Part shown: in pieces, positions 11,342 to 22,360 of the stretch
How the letters are laid out: every line of letters starts with the position of its first letter
Position numbering within the stretch: the stretch's first letter is position 1
NCBI RefSeq assembly: GCF_028640845.1
Contig: NC_080548.1
Coordinates: 8,178,314-8,242,313 of the forward strand
Length of the DNA stretch: 64,000 nucleotides
Direction: 5' to 3'
Origin: Ahaetulla prasina
Taxonomy: Eukaryota > Chordata > Lepidosauria > Squamata > Colubridae
The notes under the pieces: generated by a model
Databases searched by the model: none
Told to the model about the DNA's origin: nothing
What the model saw: the letters and a program-made list of their open reading frames with translations, nothing else
Made by a program: the position numbers and the translations under genes

Positions 11342-12581
11342 GCAGCAGCAGCAGAACAAGGATAAAATATTACTGTCAAAAATGTTGACTGTGATATGAT
11401 TTTTGACTTGAAGGGAATTATTTATTTATTTATTTCGTAATGCTGGAGCACATTTGAATTTCAACATCTTTTTTTTTTCCATATTAAAATGTATCAAGTT
11501 GCTTATATCATCAAAGGGTTGCAAAGGAGTTTACAGGTAAATTGTAAACAAGGATAAAACATTAAATAAAATGAAAATAACATTAAATAAAATAAAATAA
11601 AAATAACACAACAGGGCAACAGAATAATTCCACAACAAAAATACTGCCAAAGTACACTGAAAATGGAAGATTTCCATTAAATATTTGAAGATCAAAACAA
11701 AACAAAGCAAAAAACACCCCACCCTCCGGTTGGTGGAAGTTCCAAATTCAGGTCATTGCAAGTGAAATATTTTCTAGAAATCTAGGAGATACATAAGTAA
11801 AAAAAGGAAGAAAAAAAGAAAAAGAAAATAAATATCAGAATAATATGTGTAGTACAAACAGGGCTGCAGACTCACATGCTCCTTTTTTCTTTCTATCAAC
11901 CTTCATTTTTTGCTTTTTTGTCTCTCTCTCATCCCCCTCCCCTCAATTTCCCTCAACTGCACATTTAAATCAAAACTTTTTCCATTTGGGAACTAACTAT
12001 ATTGTTCTGCAATTAGAAACATCAGCATGTCAAGTACCATGGAGAGCTGAACAATTAATCATCAGAGACCCATATATGGGAGTTGAGGGAATTATTCACA
12101 ATGAGTTATTTCCTTGGTAGTCTCTTGTGTTATTTTTCAGCTACAGCTGACTTTTTTCTTTCTATTTCTTTACTACTGTCCATTTTAGTTTTATGGAAAA
12201 CTGCATCATTCCCTAGCCTACAATACATCCACTATATAGCAATCAGTCCAAACAGCAAATTGTTCAGGGCTGAAAGGGTGACATACAGAAGACTGTATCC
12301 TGGATCCAGTCTGACTTTCCCATCTCATCATCCTTCTCACCACTGGACATATTGGTTGATGGGGGCTGGAGTCAAAAAACATTTGGAGAAGCATGAGTTT
12401 TGCTTATCCCTGTTTAGACACAGGACAGAGATAAAATTTCTGACTTTTCCTAACTGAACCAAAAACCTGTTAAAACACAGAAATGATGCAACTAGAATAA
12501 GAATGTTCAAAACCATTGTCCAGAATCTTTCAGCCCTCAAATTAATTCCATCCTATTTTTCACCAAAGATTCATCCTAAGA
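11342..12581. other. CSMD intron, A-rich, no gene
   Basis: Contains a short TTTATTTATTTA run at 11418 and A-rich stretches at 11560-11840. Nothing else is recognised; open frames here lack motifs. Confidence 0.5.
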
Positions 12582-12984
12582 CCATGATAGCAAACCTATG
12601 GCACATGTGCCAGAGATGGCATGCAGAACCCTCTCTGTGGGCACGTGCGCCATCGCCAGCTGCTCATCTGGTTTCCGGTGTGCATATGCATGCCATCCAG
12701 CTGGTCTTCGCAGGCACCGGAGCACCAGAAAACTCCTCAAAAAATGGCCCAAAACAGCCAAAAAAACAGGCATGCATGCGCCAGACAGCTGATTTTCGGG
12801 TTTCCAGTGCTCCGGAAAGATCAGCTGGCCAGCGCACATGCGCGTTCCAGAAACTCAAAGACCAGCTGGCTGATGCACTCATATGTGCCGATCAGCTGGT
12901 CTTCGGGTTTTTAGCGCTCTGGTGCACGGGCATGCACGCACATTTGGTTTGGGCACTCAGTGCCAAAAAGGTTCACTATCAGTG
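12582..12984 (+). mobile_element. hAT-type MITE, family C, copy 2
   Basis: Ends catgatagcaaacctatggc and ggttcactatcagtg match family C. It is flanked by 8-bp direct repeats tcctaaga (12574-12581) and tcctagga (12985-12992), 7 of 8. At 403 bp it is the longest of the three copies. A 185-codon open frame through it on the plus strand has no domain and is attributed to high GC content. Confidence 0.88.
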
Positions 12985-13102
12985 TCCTAGGAACTTGCTC
13001 ACTACTGTATATTCTTTTTTTAGTTTTTTTCAGTGTTGCTCTGCCCAGCATCTAATTTAATGGACAAAATTGGAAAAATAAATTCTGGGATTAAATCATC
13101 TA

Positions 13103-13152
13103 TACCCTGTTTTCCCCAAAATAAGACATCCCCTGGTAATAAGCCTAATCGG
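13103..13152 (-). mobile_element. Fragment of TA-flanked MITE, family E
   Basis: Reads taccctgttttccccaaaat then aagacatcccctggtaataa, matching the reverse complement of the right end of the complete element at 19675-19941. Confidence 0.75.
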
Positions 13153-13185
13153 GTGTATGTTTCACCTATACACAGAAGCTCATAA

Positions 13186-13392
13186 GCATGAATAGAATAG
13201 AGTAGAGTAGAGTAGAGTAGAGTAGAGTAGAGTAGAGTAGAGTAGAGTAGAGTAGAGTAGAATAGAATAGAATAGAATAGAATAGAATAGAATAATAGGA
13301 TAGGATAGGATAGGATAGGATAGGATAGGATAGGATAGGATAGGATAGGATAGGATAGGATAGGATAGGATAGGATAGGATAGGATAGGATA
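13186..13392 (-). repeat. Three-tier pentamer satellite
   Basis: After a short AATAG start, three pure pentamer blocks follow on the plus strand: AGTAG (13200-13260), AATAG (13261-13294) and GATAG (13295-13392). Each differs from the next by one base. The array lies directly at the 3' end of a LINE tail read on the minus strand (13393-13460). Confidence 0.97.
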
Positions 13393-13460
13393 GAATTCTT
13401 CATTGTGATTGGACACATAAGGAATTTGTCTCCGGTGCATAAACTCTTAGTGTACATACT
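13393..13460 (-). mobile_element. LINE 3' end of the ATTCT-tail family, copy 1
   Basis: On the minus strand reads acaaattccttatgtgtcca then atcacaatgaagaattct and runs straight into the pentamer array. The same 3' end is found at 26408-26505, 62338-62905 and 63035-63165. Confidence 0.82.
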
Positions 13461-13480
13461 GAGATTGCAAAGAGTTTTTA

Positions 13481-14655
13481 TAAAAGGAGTGATAGTTATC
13501 ATGAAAGACATGAACTATACTGAAAAGAAGCTGGACAACAGTCACATAAAATATGGAACTACCTAATTACTTCAATCATTGTAACAGTATTTGAGGAAAT
13601 CATTTTGTGTATATTTGGAATTCTTTACTATTTTCTGTTTTATTACACTTTTCTGAAAAAAGTTAGTGACTGTTTTCATCATAAAAAATCAAGCTGGAAA
13701 AAATGAATTCTAACCATTATTCAATAAAGATGAAAGATTTTTAGGAAACTGTGATGCTCCTACAGATTAACAATGTAATCCTGCTCAGAAATAAGAGCCA
13801 TTACTTCGTACTAGAAAGTAAGCAGGTGCATTTGCTGGGAAGTGAAGCCTCAGTCAGTTCTATTTGCCTGCCTCCAGTCATCCTAGAGTCAAGAAAGCCA
13901 TGATGCAGAATTGCAGTCCATTAAATAATGTAAGAACTGACTTGGTAGATCAGATCAAGAGGCCATCTATGTGTCTCTCCATATGTGTCATCTATATATC
14001 TCTCATATGCCCTCAGGAAATTGAGAAAAAAAGATGTTAAGAAGAACATTCTTATATTAGGGCTCTCTCATTTAATATAAGCTATTTAAGACTAGGAGCC
14101 CCTGATAGTCACATCTTTCATAATTCATGCTGCCTTTTCTTAACGTTGTCTACATTTTTGATGGTCACCATCACATCTGCAAGTAGAACATTCTGTGGCG
14201 TAACTATGGACATTGCTACCCAGTCACTGACCTCTCTTCAGCAATTTTGTTAGTATTCGTGTTCCTGCTCTCTAGAGCTGGGAATGATGAAAATGAAGTG
14301 GGGGGGGGAAAGGATATTTAGTTTGCCAATGTGCTTCAGCTTGCAAACTATTCCCATTCTCTGCATGTACAACCTAACATCATGTGTATGTCGTGAAAGA
14401 AGAAAATTCATTCATCAAGGAATGAATGGAGATGGGGGCATTTTAATGGAGTGGGGACCAAACAGGAATTCCCACCAATGGATAAGTGCCTGCTCCAAAG
14501 CTTTCTTGCACCTTTCATCCAGAGCAGAAGGTGAACTAATGATTGGCCCAGATTCTGAAGACCTATAGAAGCTTCAAGGCAGCTTAGAAATATGGAGTGG
14601 CCATATCTATCTCAGGTTAGTGCAGCCTTTGCAGACGGAGGAGGACATAATGTTT
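13481..14655. other. CSMD intron, no feature recognised
   Basis: No repeat, exon or RNA gene recognised. The open frame at 14284-14568 has no motif. Confidence 0.5.
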
Positions 14656-14659
14656 AACA

Positions 14660-16130
14660 GATTAACAGAGTTGGAAGGGACCTTGTAGGTCATCTAGTCC
14701 AAACCCCCTCCCCCTCAAGCAGGAGACCCTACACCATTTCTGACAAATGGCAGTCCAATCTCTTCTTGAAAGTATCAAGTGATGAAGCTCCCACAACTTC
14801 TGAAGGCAAACTGTTCCATTGGTTGATTGTTCTGACTGTCAGAAAGTTCCTCCTTATTTTTAAATTGAATCTCTCCTTGGTCAATTTCCATCCATTATTC
14901 CTTGTCTGGCCTTCAGGTGCTTTGGAAAATAGCTTGACCCCCTCCTCTCTGTGGCAGCCCCTCAAATATTGGAACACTGCTATCATGTCTCCCTTGGTCC
15001 TTCTCTTCACTAGACTAGTCATGCCCATTTCCTGTAACTGTTCTTCATATCTTTTAGTCTCCAGTCCCCTAATCATCCTGGTTGCTGTCCTCTGCACTTT
15101 TTCCAGAGTCTCAACATCTTTTTTATAGTGTGGTGACCAAAACTGGATGCAGTATTATAGGTGTGGTCTTACTAGGGCTTTATAGAGTGGTATTAGTACC
15201 TCACTTGATCTTGATTGTATACCTCTGTTAATGCAATTTAGGATTGTGTGGGCCTTTTTGGCTGCTGCTGCACACTACTGGCTCATATTGAGCTGATTGT
15301 CCACTAAGACTCCAAGATCCCTCTCATAGTCACTGCTATTAAGTCTTGTTTCACCCAGTTTATATGTGTATTTTTGGTTTTTCTTACCTAAGGTAGGACT
15401 TTACTTTTCTCTACATTGAATTTCATTTTGTTAGGTAGGGCCCAGTATTCAAGTCTGTCAAGATCTTTTTGGATCTTGAGCCTATCTTCTACGGTGTTAG
15501 CTATTCCAGCCAGCTTAGTATCATCTGCAAATATGGTAAATTCCCCTTCTATTCCTTCATCTAAGTCGTTTATGAAGATATTGAAGAGTACTGGATCTAA
15601 GAACCTTGTGGCACCCCACTGCATACTTCTCTCCATGTAGACTTACATGGAGACATTACATTAAGGACTACACGTTGAGTACTGTTTGTCAGCCAGTTGC
15701 AAATCCATCTGGTGGTGAAGCTGTCTATCCCACTTTTTTCTAGATTACGAAGAAGTAGGTTGTGGTCTATTTTGTCGAATGCCTTGCTGAAGTCTAAGTA
15801 TATTATGTCCACAGTATTTCACTGGTCTATTAATTTAATCACTATGTTGAAGAACGAAATAAGATTGGTTTGTCATGGTCTGTTTTTAACAAACCCACGC
15901 TGGCTGCTAGTTATTACTTTACTCATTTATAGGTGTTGGCAGATCTGTTTTTTTATTATCTTTTCCAGTATCTTCCCAGGTATTGATGTTAGACTGATTG
16001 GTCTGTAGTTTCCTGGGTCTGTTTTTTTTCCTCCTTTTTTGAAGATGGGAACCACATCAGCTCTTTTCCAGTCCTCTGGTAGTTCCCCAGTATTCCAGGA
16101 TTTTTGAAAGATGCAGTGCAATGGTTCTGA
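14660..16130 (-). pseudogene. CR1 LINE ORF2 (reverse transcriptase), broken
   Basis: This is about 1.5 kb of CR1 on the minus strand, truncated at its 5' end. In order it encodes V-V-P-I-F-K-K-G-G with D-P-G-N-Y-R-P-I-S-L-T-S (16121-15927), I-Y-L-D-F-S-K-A-F-D and S-G-V-P-Q-G-S (15812-15597), the catalytic F-A-D-D-T-K box (15636-15388), and the C-terminal R-G-D-M-I-A-V-F-Q-Y-L-R-G-C to W-N-S-L-P-S-E-V-V region (15097-14729). Frames change between these blocks and stops occur, so it is dead. The CR1 3' end lies near 14664 (aacagagttggaagggacct). The endonuclease and ORF1 are missing. Confidence 0.93.
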
Positions 16131-16132
16131 GA

Positions 16133-17270
16133 TGTCATGTTACATGTTATGTAAGAATCTCTTCCTTCTATTAATTTAGAATCCCTCCCATATTTTATTT
16201 CAATGGATGATTCTGAGGTTGTTGGTTTTTTTTTAACTTCAGCATGATTTTAGACATCATGTCCCACTTAATCTGGATTTTTTTTCCAAGTTTTAAAAAC
16301 CCCAAGCACTGTAATATCACCCTAAAAATTCTAGATGTGCCCAAGAAGTTTACTTAGGCCTGGCTAGAAAATACAGCAAATGATAATGGAAAACTCCTAG
16401 AGAAGATTGAACAAGAATTCTTTCAATTCTCTGAACTTTGCATTAAAAAAGAGACAACTTCTCCCCTGTATGACTGGATACCTCCAGTTTTCCCTCATAC
16501 AAAAGGTATTCATGATGTAAAAAGGTTGCCATGAATTATGGAACACTTTGCATAGACCAAGTTCAGTAGAAAGATGTCTCTTGATCTCAATTCTATCCTC
16601 CTTTGAGGTTTTCATGACTCCATTAGTAAGGCACCAAGCAGGTATGGTGCTTTCTAGTTGTTCAAAGCAAACAAAAATGAACAAAAAGTAAACAAACATT
16701 TTAAAGTAGCATTTGCATCGTCTGATCAAATGCACAGGAAATGTATTTATTCATTTTTTCCTATTATAGTGCAGAAAATTCAGTTGATTAGTTTTGGAAT
16801 TTAAACTCAGCTGATTATTTCAGGATGTCACATTTTTTCATCCCGTTTTAACTGTCTATAAACTACTTCAGAGACCATCTAAGTAGATATTGTGTGTTCT
16901 TTGCAATCTCAGAGATTAGAGGATGCTTAGAGTTCTGATCCCATAAATGGTGAGAGAGGTGTGGATCTCAAGATAGCTTTTCTCTGTGCTGGCTCTAACA
17001 CATTGGAACATTTGTTATAGGCCTTCCATAGAATATTTAAACCTTCTTATTAAAACAGATTTTGAATTTTAGCAATTATCTTGCACTGTTTTGAGATTTT
17101 TTAAAGGAAATTTTGACAGTACATGTTTTTTTATATATCTTACCAGTTTATGCAGTTTTGTGTTCACGTTGGTCAGAATCTTGGGAAGTGATAGACACAG
17201 ATATAAAATAAATATGAAATGCTCTAATAATACCTCCCCCATTATCATTCTTTCACTCCCTTGTTATCCT
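16133..17270. other. CSMD intron, no feature recognised
   Basis: AT-rich; nothing recognised on either strand. Confidence 0.5.
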
Positions 17271-17271
17271 A

Positions 17272-17675
17272 TCTAGAACTAAGGAGAATTTTCCTGACAA
17301 TTAGAACAATGAATCAGTGCAACAATTTCCCTTCAGAGCAGTGGTGGATTCCACTTACCTTCACTATTGGTTTGCTATCGTGACCGCGCCCATGTGCGCT
17401 TCACACATGCATTGCTTCTGCAAGCGCAGACCGTGTATGATGATGTCCGGGTGAGTGGGTAGAGCCTCCTGCCGCCGCTACCGGTTCACGTGAACTGGGG
17501 CAAACCAGTAGAAACCCACCACTGCTTCAGAGGTTGTAGGCACTCCAATACTGGAGGTTTTAAAAAAGAGATTGGATAACCATTTGTCTGAAATAGTACA
17601 GGGTTTCTTGCTTGAGAAGAAGGTTGGACTAGAAAGCCTCCAAGGTCCCTTCCAACTCTGATATTCTGTTATTCG
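17272..17675 (+). mobile_element. CR1 LINE 3' end split by a MITE
   Basis: CR1 C-terminal and 3' sequence (agaactaaggagaattttcc, then after the gap gaggttgtaggcactccaat and ttggactagaaagcctccaa). It is interrupted by the MITE at 17339-17524; removing that insertion restores continuous CR1 sequence. Confidence 0.9.
17339..17524 (+). mobile_element. hAT-type MITE, family A, inserted in CR1
   Basis: Starts cagtggtggattcc and ends gaaacccaccactg. A perfect 8-bp target duplication, cttcagag, lies at 17331-17338 and 17525-17532, and the host CR1 resumes exactly after it. The MITE was therefore active after this CR1 inserted. Confidence 0.95.
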
Positions 17676-17689
17676 TTCTCTTCCCTTCA

Positions 17690-18540
17690 CCAAAAACTAA
17701 GAAGCACTGTGCCTTCTCTTCCAAGCAGAAATTGTTCCACCACCAATCAATCACTTCTTTGTCTCACTTTGTTTCCCCCCAAATTTATGGGACATTTCAG
17801 CAGAGGGGATTTCTAATTTCCTCTCAAGCCATAACCTTAGCTTTAGCACAGTAAGCTAAAACATTTCTCCTCACTTTGCACCCATTCACATTCTCTGTTC
17901 AGTTTATTTGTTTGGAATAAATTCCCATAGGTGGAAGAGAAAAGCTGATGGCATGGGAATATCTTAACAAGAACTCTTTTGACTTGTCTCTTTGAAAGAG
18001 CAAATTTTTCTTTCCTCCTGACACACTGAGTGCTTCATACTCAATCATCTCTCTATGCATAATTCATCCATCTGTCCATCCATCTTTAAGTAAAGACTGA
18101 ACACAGCTACTTTACGTTGAGAGGGGAACTGGTAATGGCATTAGCTTTTTCCATAATTCAATCTTGGCACAATCTCATGTACTTGTTTTTCCAGGCAGTT
18201 AGCCTGATGTAGTTTGAGTGATTGCTCGGTCAATGCGTTTCGAGCCTCCAGTTATCCTGAGTAAGAGGGACCCAAGAGCACAAGGGGGTCACCTCCGGTC
18301 CAGGATAATTGCTCAGAAGTCTCTTGAAGCAGCAGCAGAAACATTGTGGGGTCTGGGAAAACAGTTCAGTCCATAGCAACTCTTGATTTTTAGCCTGGTC
18401 TAGAAACCTCTTTAAATTGTACAGTTTTTCAGTATTTACAGTTGTGTACACATTATGACTGGATTTGCTTTGATGGTGGTGGTGGTGGTGGTGATTTTTA
18501 AATCATGCAAAACAAGGGATGCTAGAAACAGAAAACCAAA
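17690..18540. other. CSMD intron with a short (GGT)n run
   Basis: A (GGT)n run at about 18474-18493 is the only feature. The 73-codon minus-strand frame at 18230-18451 has no recognisable motif. Confidence 0.5.
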
Positions 18541-19190
18541 TTTTTGGTAAGTTTAATGAAAAGAAGGACTAGGGGTGACATGATAGCAGTGTTTCGATAT
18601 CTCAGGGGTTGCCACAAAGAAGAGGGAGTCAAACTATTTTCCAAAGCACTTGAAGGCAGGACAAGAAGCAATGGATGGAAACTAATCAAGGAGAGAAGCA
18701 AACTAGAATTAAAGATAAATTTTCTGATAGTTAGAACAATTAATTAGTGGATTAATGCCTTCACAAGTGGATTAATGCCTCCACAAGTTGTGGGAACTTT
18801 AACACTGGACGTTTTTAAGAAGAGAGTGGACAACCATTTATCTGAAATGATGGCTCAGGCTGTAAGATAGCCTGTTATTAAAACACAGCAGCCTGCAATT
18901 ACTGCAGGCTCGAGTCCCACCAGGTCCAAGGTTGACTCAGCCTTCCATCCTTTATAAGGCAGGTAAAATGAGGACCCAGATTGTTGGGGGGGGCAATAAG
19001 TTGACTTTGTAAATATACAAATAGAATGAGACTATTGCCTTACACACTGTAAGACGCCCTGAGTCTTCGGAAAAGGGCGGGATATAAATGTAAATAAATA
19101 AATAAAAAATGGTATAGGGCTTTGTACTTGAGCAGGGAGTTGGACTAGAAGACTGCGAAGGTCCCTTCCAATTCTGTTATTCCGTATTCT
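18541..19190 (+). mobile_element. CR1 LINE 3' end split by a SINE
   Basis: CR1 C-terminal coding remnant (M-K-R-R-T-R-G-D-M-I-A-V-F-R-Y-L-R-G-C-H-K-E-E) and 3' end. The CR1 breaks near 18845 and resumes near 19105 with ggtatagggctttgtacttg and ttggactagaagactgcgaa. The gap holds the SINE at 18846-19104. Confidence 0.9.
18846..19104 (+). mobile_element. tRNA-derived SINE with L2-like tail, copy 1
   Basis: It has a tRNA-like head (atggctcaggctgtaagata) with B-box-like GGCTCGAGTCC at about 18907, then a body with ccttccatcctttataaggc and aaatgaggacccagattgtt. The tail is cgccctgagtcttcggaaaa, gggcgggatataaatg and (AAAT)n. It is inserted in a CR1, with aaatg at both junctions as a possible short target duplication. 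The tail matches that of the LINE at 22361-24712. Confidence 0.88.
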
Positions 19191-19674
19191 AAGTGGTTTG
19201 ATTTGAAAAAAAACCTTTTACCCAAAAATGGCTAAAGTATCACTCTAATAATCTGAAGCTCTTCAGTTATAGATGGCCAGGGAGACTTGTGCCTACCTAT
19301 AGTAACCTAGGCCTAACAAGCACCCACTATCAATCTCTTTCTCCTGCCAGTAATTCTCTGATCTGGCTTCTTCCATCATACCTTCTCTGGCCCTGCTGCC
19401 TGTCAGCCAACTAGATACTGGATACATGCCCTGGTCTAGCAATAGAAAGGCTCTATTGAAAGAATCTTTTGGAAGAAGAGAATTCCTTTTTAGCAGTATC
19501 TTAGGACAACAATTGTAAATGCAGACTTGACACAGTTAAAACCAGGAATTCTGTAATCAATCAATCAATCCAAAGGACACAAAGGGGGGTATAGCAAGGT
19601 GAAATCAACACAATAGAACTGAGGCTTCAAAAGTTGTTCTCAATGTTTTCTTTCAGAGAGTGAAGCCAATGAAG

Positions 19675-19941
19675 TACCATGTTTTCCCGAAAATAAGACC
19701 CTGTCTTATTTTTTTTAAAACCCCAAAATAAGCACTTGGCCTTATTTTTGGGAGATCTTATTATTTTGGGGCGCTTGGAGCAAGATGGGGCTCCTCTTGC
19801 CATCTAACCTGATTTTCAGCTCTCTGTTTAAATATTTTTGGGAAGGCTTATTTTTTGGGGGAGGCTTTTTTTAGTGCATGTGTTCAAAAGCCCAATTGGG
19901 CTTATTATCAGGGGATGTCTCATTTTTGGAGAAACAGGGTA
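19675..19941 (+). mobile_element. TA-flanked MITE, family E (mariner-like)
   Basis: Starts taccatgttttcccgaaaat and ends gagaaacagggta, giving imperfect inverted ends of about 30 bp, with TA at both edges as expected for Tc1/mariner insertions. The interior repeats aaaataag-type units and has no coding capacity. A fragment of the same family is at 13103-13152. Confidence 0.78.
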
Positions 19942-20599
19942 GCTAGGTTCAGACTCCACCCAATTAAACTATGTTACTCTTTAGAATCTGTTCTTCTGTT
20001 GGCCTGCTTCTTGGAAGCTTCTCTGACCTGTGGACTCAGGCCTCTGTTCTTATATCTTTAAAACATGCCTCTGCTTGGAACTGGGTGGCTTAACCTCAGA
20101 GTCTGAGAGGTGGTACATGGATGCCAGCAGAGTCCTGCAGTTTGCTGGATCCACCTTTGCCAGCGTAGAATTACTGGCTCTAACCCTGCTAGAATAACTC
20201 CAAACCAGGTCTATAGTCACTAGATGCCTCTAGCTCCATTCCCTCCCCCGTCCTCCTCCTTTGAAGACTAGTTGAACAGAATTTTATCTAAAGAACCTTA
20301 AAGTTGCCCTTACTTGTTTTGGTGTTATGAGTTGTGTCCCCCCCCCTCCACTTCAGGAAATAACAACTAATGTCAATTTGGCCATGGGTGCAATGTGAAG
20401 TCATTCACCAACCATTTGGTGAGTGTTGCAATCAGGTGACTCTTATGGGAGGAGCCCAAATGGGAGGCGCCCAAAAGCAGCTTTGCTTCCACTGCTTTCT
20501 CATGCAGCCTTTTATACACTGGTTGTTCAGGCTGCTTTTCCGTACAGGTTTAGCATCCCTTTCTCCAGTTTTCCCTTTTGGGGGAAGGTGCTCAGGTGG

Positions 20600-21005
20600 T
20601 CACTTTGATATAGTGGAAGAAGTGGATTATCTAGACCCATTTCAGTTAGGTTTCAGGCCAGGATTTAGCATGGAGGTAGTTTTGGTTGTGCTTGTAGATA
20701 ACCTGGGGCAAGGCCATGGATCCCCAAAGCATGTTCTCTTTGTCATAGCATCTTCCCTATGGAATAAGATTTACCTTGGTATTTGTGTGACTCCCACTGT
20801 GCTGGCATGCTGGAAAGCCTTAAGGACCTGGCTGTTCTCCCAACAGCCAGGTTTAGGGTAGCTGGGGCGTAGCTGGATTATGTGCGGATATGATTGATTG
20901 CATCTACCTTCAATTGTTTATTCTTTTATAATTATTGTATTCTGATTTTTATGCTGCTGCTTTTATTATATAGCACCCAGAGTCCAATTGGAACTGAACA
21001 GTGCC
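20600..21005 (+). pseudogene. Decayed L2-like LINE remnant
   Basis: Residues Y-L-D-P-F-Q-L-G-F-R-P-G-F-S (about 20626-20667) match Y-L-D-P-F-Q-S-G-F-R-P-G-Y-S in the LINE at 22361-24712. A short C-terminal piece, A-L-R-T-W-L-F, follows after a large internal deletion. The 3' part (cacccagagtccaattgg) is a diverged L2-like tail. It is older than its neighbour and lies in the opposite orientation. Confidence 0.8.
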
Positions 21006-21009
21006 TAAA

Positions 21010-21205
21010 CAAAATAATTTTTTCTATTTATTTTTGTCACAACAGTATACACAAACAAATGTCATAGATAAAACAGCATATCTTGAAGAATATATATATG
21101 TATATTTAAAATTATGCATCAACTATATTAATTGGATATAACAAAGGGAACAATAGGACAGGAATGGTAGGCACATTTGTGCTCTTATGCACGCCCCTTA
21201 TAGTT
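21010..21205 (-). mobile_element. LINE 3' end of the GGGCGTGCATAA family, copy 1
   Basis: On the minus strand reads ggggcgtgcataagagcaca, then cctgtcctattgttccct and ends ttgtgacaaaaataaatag. The same 3' end is at 36316-36497 and follows the coding piece at 27240-27850. Confidence 0.85.
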
Positions 21206-21812
21206 CTATTATTTATAGTTAAATTCTGCAATTGCACAAAACTCCCTTTAGCTCTTTTTGAGCATACATTTAGTGAACTTCTAGAATGTGCCTGTGAATG
21301 ACAGTTGTTCAGAATCAAGTTTTGACAAATGTCTACCTCCCATCAGTCTAGCCATTTGTCAATCCTTGCCTCTTCCTCTTCCCCAATTCCTAGACCATGT
21401 TAAGTGACTGATGGATGATATGATGAACTCCTCTAATTCTGAAGCTAACATTGATAACCTAGTAGACTCTCAGCCTGTAGTTCAGGAGGCAATTGTCTGT
21501 CAGCCACCTGGGTGAGTGAAACACAACAGAAATAGCTGCTAATTCAAACAGCAAAAAGTGTAGGCTGGCAGCAAAAGAGGACTGAGCAGCAGCCATCAGC
21601 ACAGCTCCTCTTACTAGGAAAAGCCAGTAATTCTGGGTCTTGTCTTAGCACACTCTTAGCGTGTTCCAGATTGCACCTTCTTGAAAACAACTTTTCACTA
21701 TGGACTTCTGTTTTCCTTATTTCTGGTTTTTTCTATTCCTTCCCCTGCAAATGGATTCTTAATTTATGACCCATGGATTGTTTATTTTATCTTAGAGCTA
21801 TTTTAACCAGAG

Positions 21813-21888
21813 CTATGCTGGCTGGAGAATTCTGGGAGTTGAAATCCACAAGTCTTAAAGATGCCAACTTTGAAGACCTCTGCTCTAG
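21813..21888. mobile_element. Half of palindromic MITE family B
   Basis: Only the right arm is present (gagaattctgggagttgaaa, tccacaagtcttaaag). Confidence 0.6.
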
Positions 21889-22360
21889 ACTATTAGATTG
21901 AAATGGATCTCTTCTTCATGGCTGAAGTTAAGCCCCAGCTATAAGTTACAGGCAACAGCTTCTTTCTCTGCAGATGTTTACAGATAATTTACAGCTCCTC
22001 AGCTCTAATGTTATCTGCTTATTTATGGTCAGGTTAATTGACATATTGGAAACATCCTAATTGACTCCTGTTTGTTTTCCACACCACCTAGTGCAGGATG
22101 GCTGGTGACATTTGCTGGGAGGGAAGAAAAACAGCTGGGAAAATCCACTAATTTTTGTTCTTAACATGCCCAGTAAATAAAGAACAAATATACTAGGATA
22201 GGGGTTGACAGTGGAGACAGCCAACTTCATCTTGATATAACTGGGTCAAAAACTGGTACAGAGCAGTTAAACTGAGTTACAAATAAAAATCCAATACCAA
22301 GGCATTTCCCTCCACCTTATAAGCAACAATTAATCTGAAAAGTAATTGAAAACAAAAATA

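Noticed and set aside
12503..13060. A 185-codon plus-strand open frame
   Set aside because: It lies almost wholly within a GC-rich MITE with target duplications, has overlapping frames on both strands and no domain.
13186..13392. Regular short repeats resembling a CRISPR array
   Set aside because: The units are contiguous 5-mers without spacers, in a eukaryotic intron at a LINE tail.
13020..13511. A 163-codon minus-strand frame
   Set aside because: Most of it is pentamer satellite read as repeated Y-P-I-L-S; low complexity.
20370..20861. A 163-codon plus-strand frame as a host gene
   Set aside because: The only recognisable part (Y-L-D-P-F-Q-L-G-F-R-P-G) is decayed LINE reverse transcriptase.
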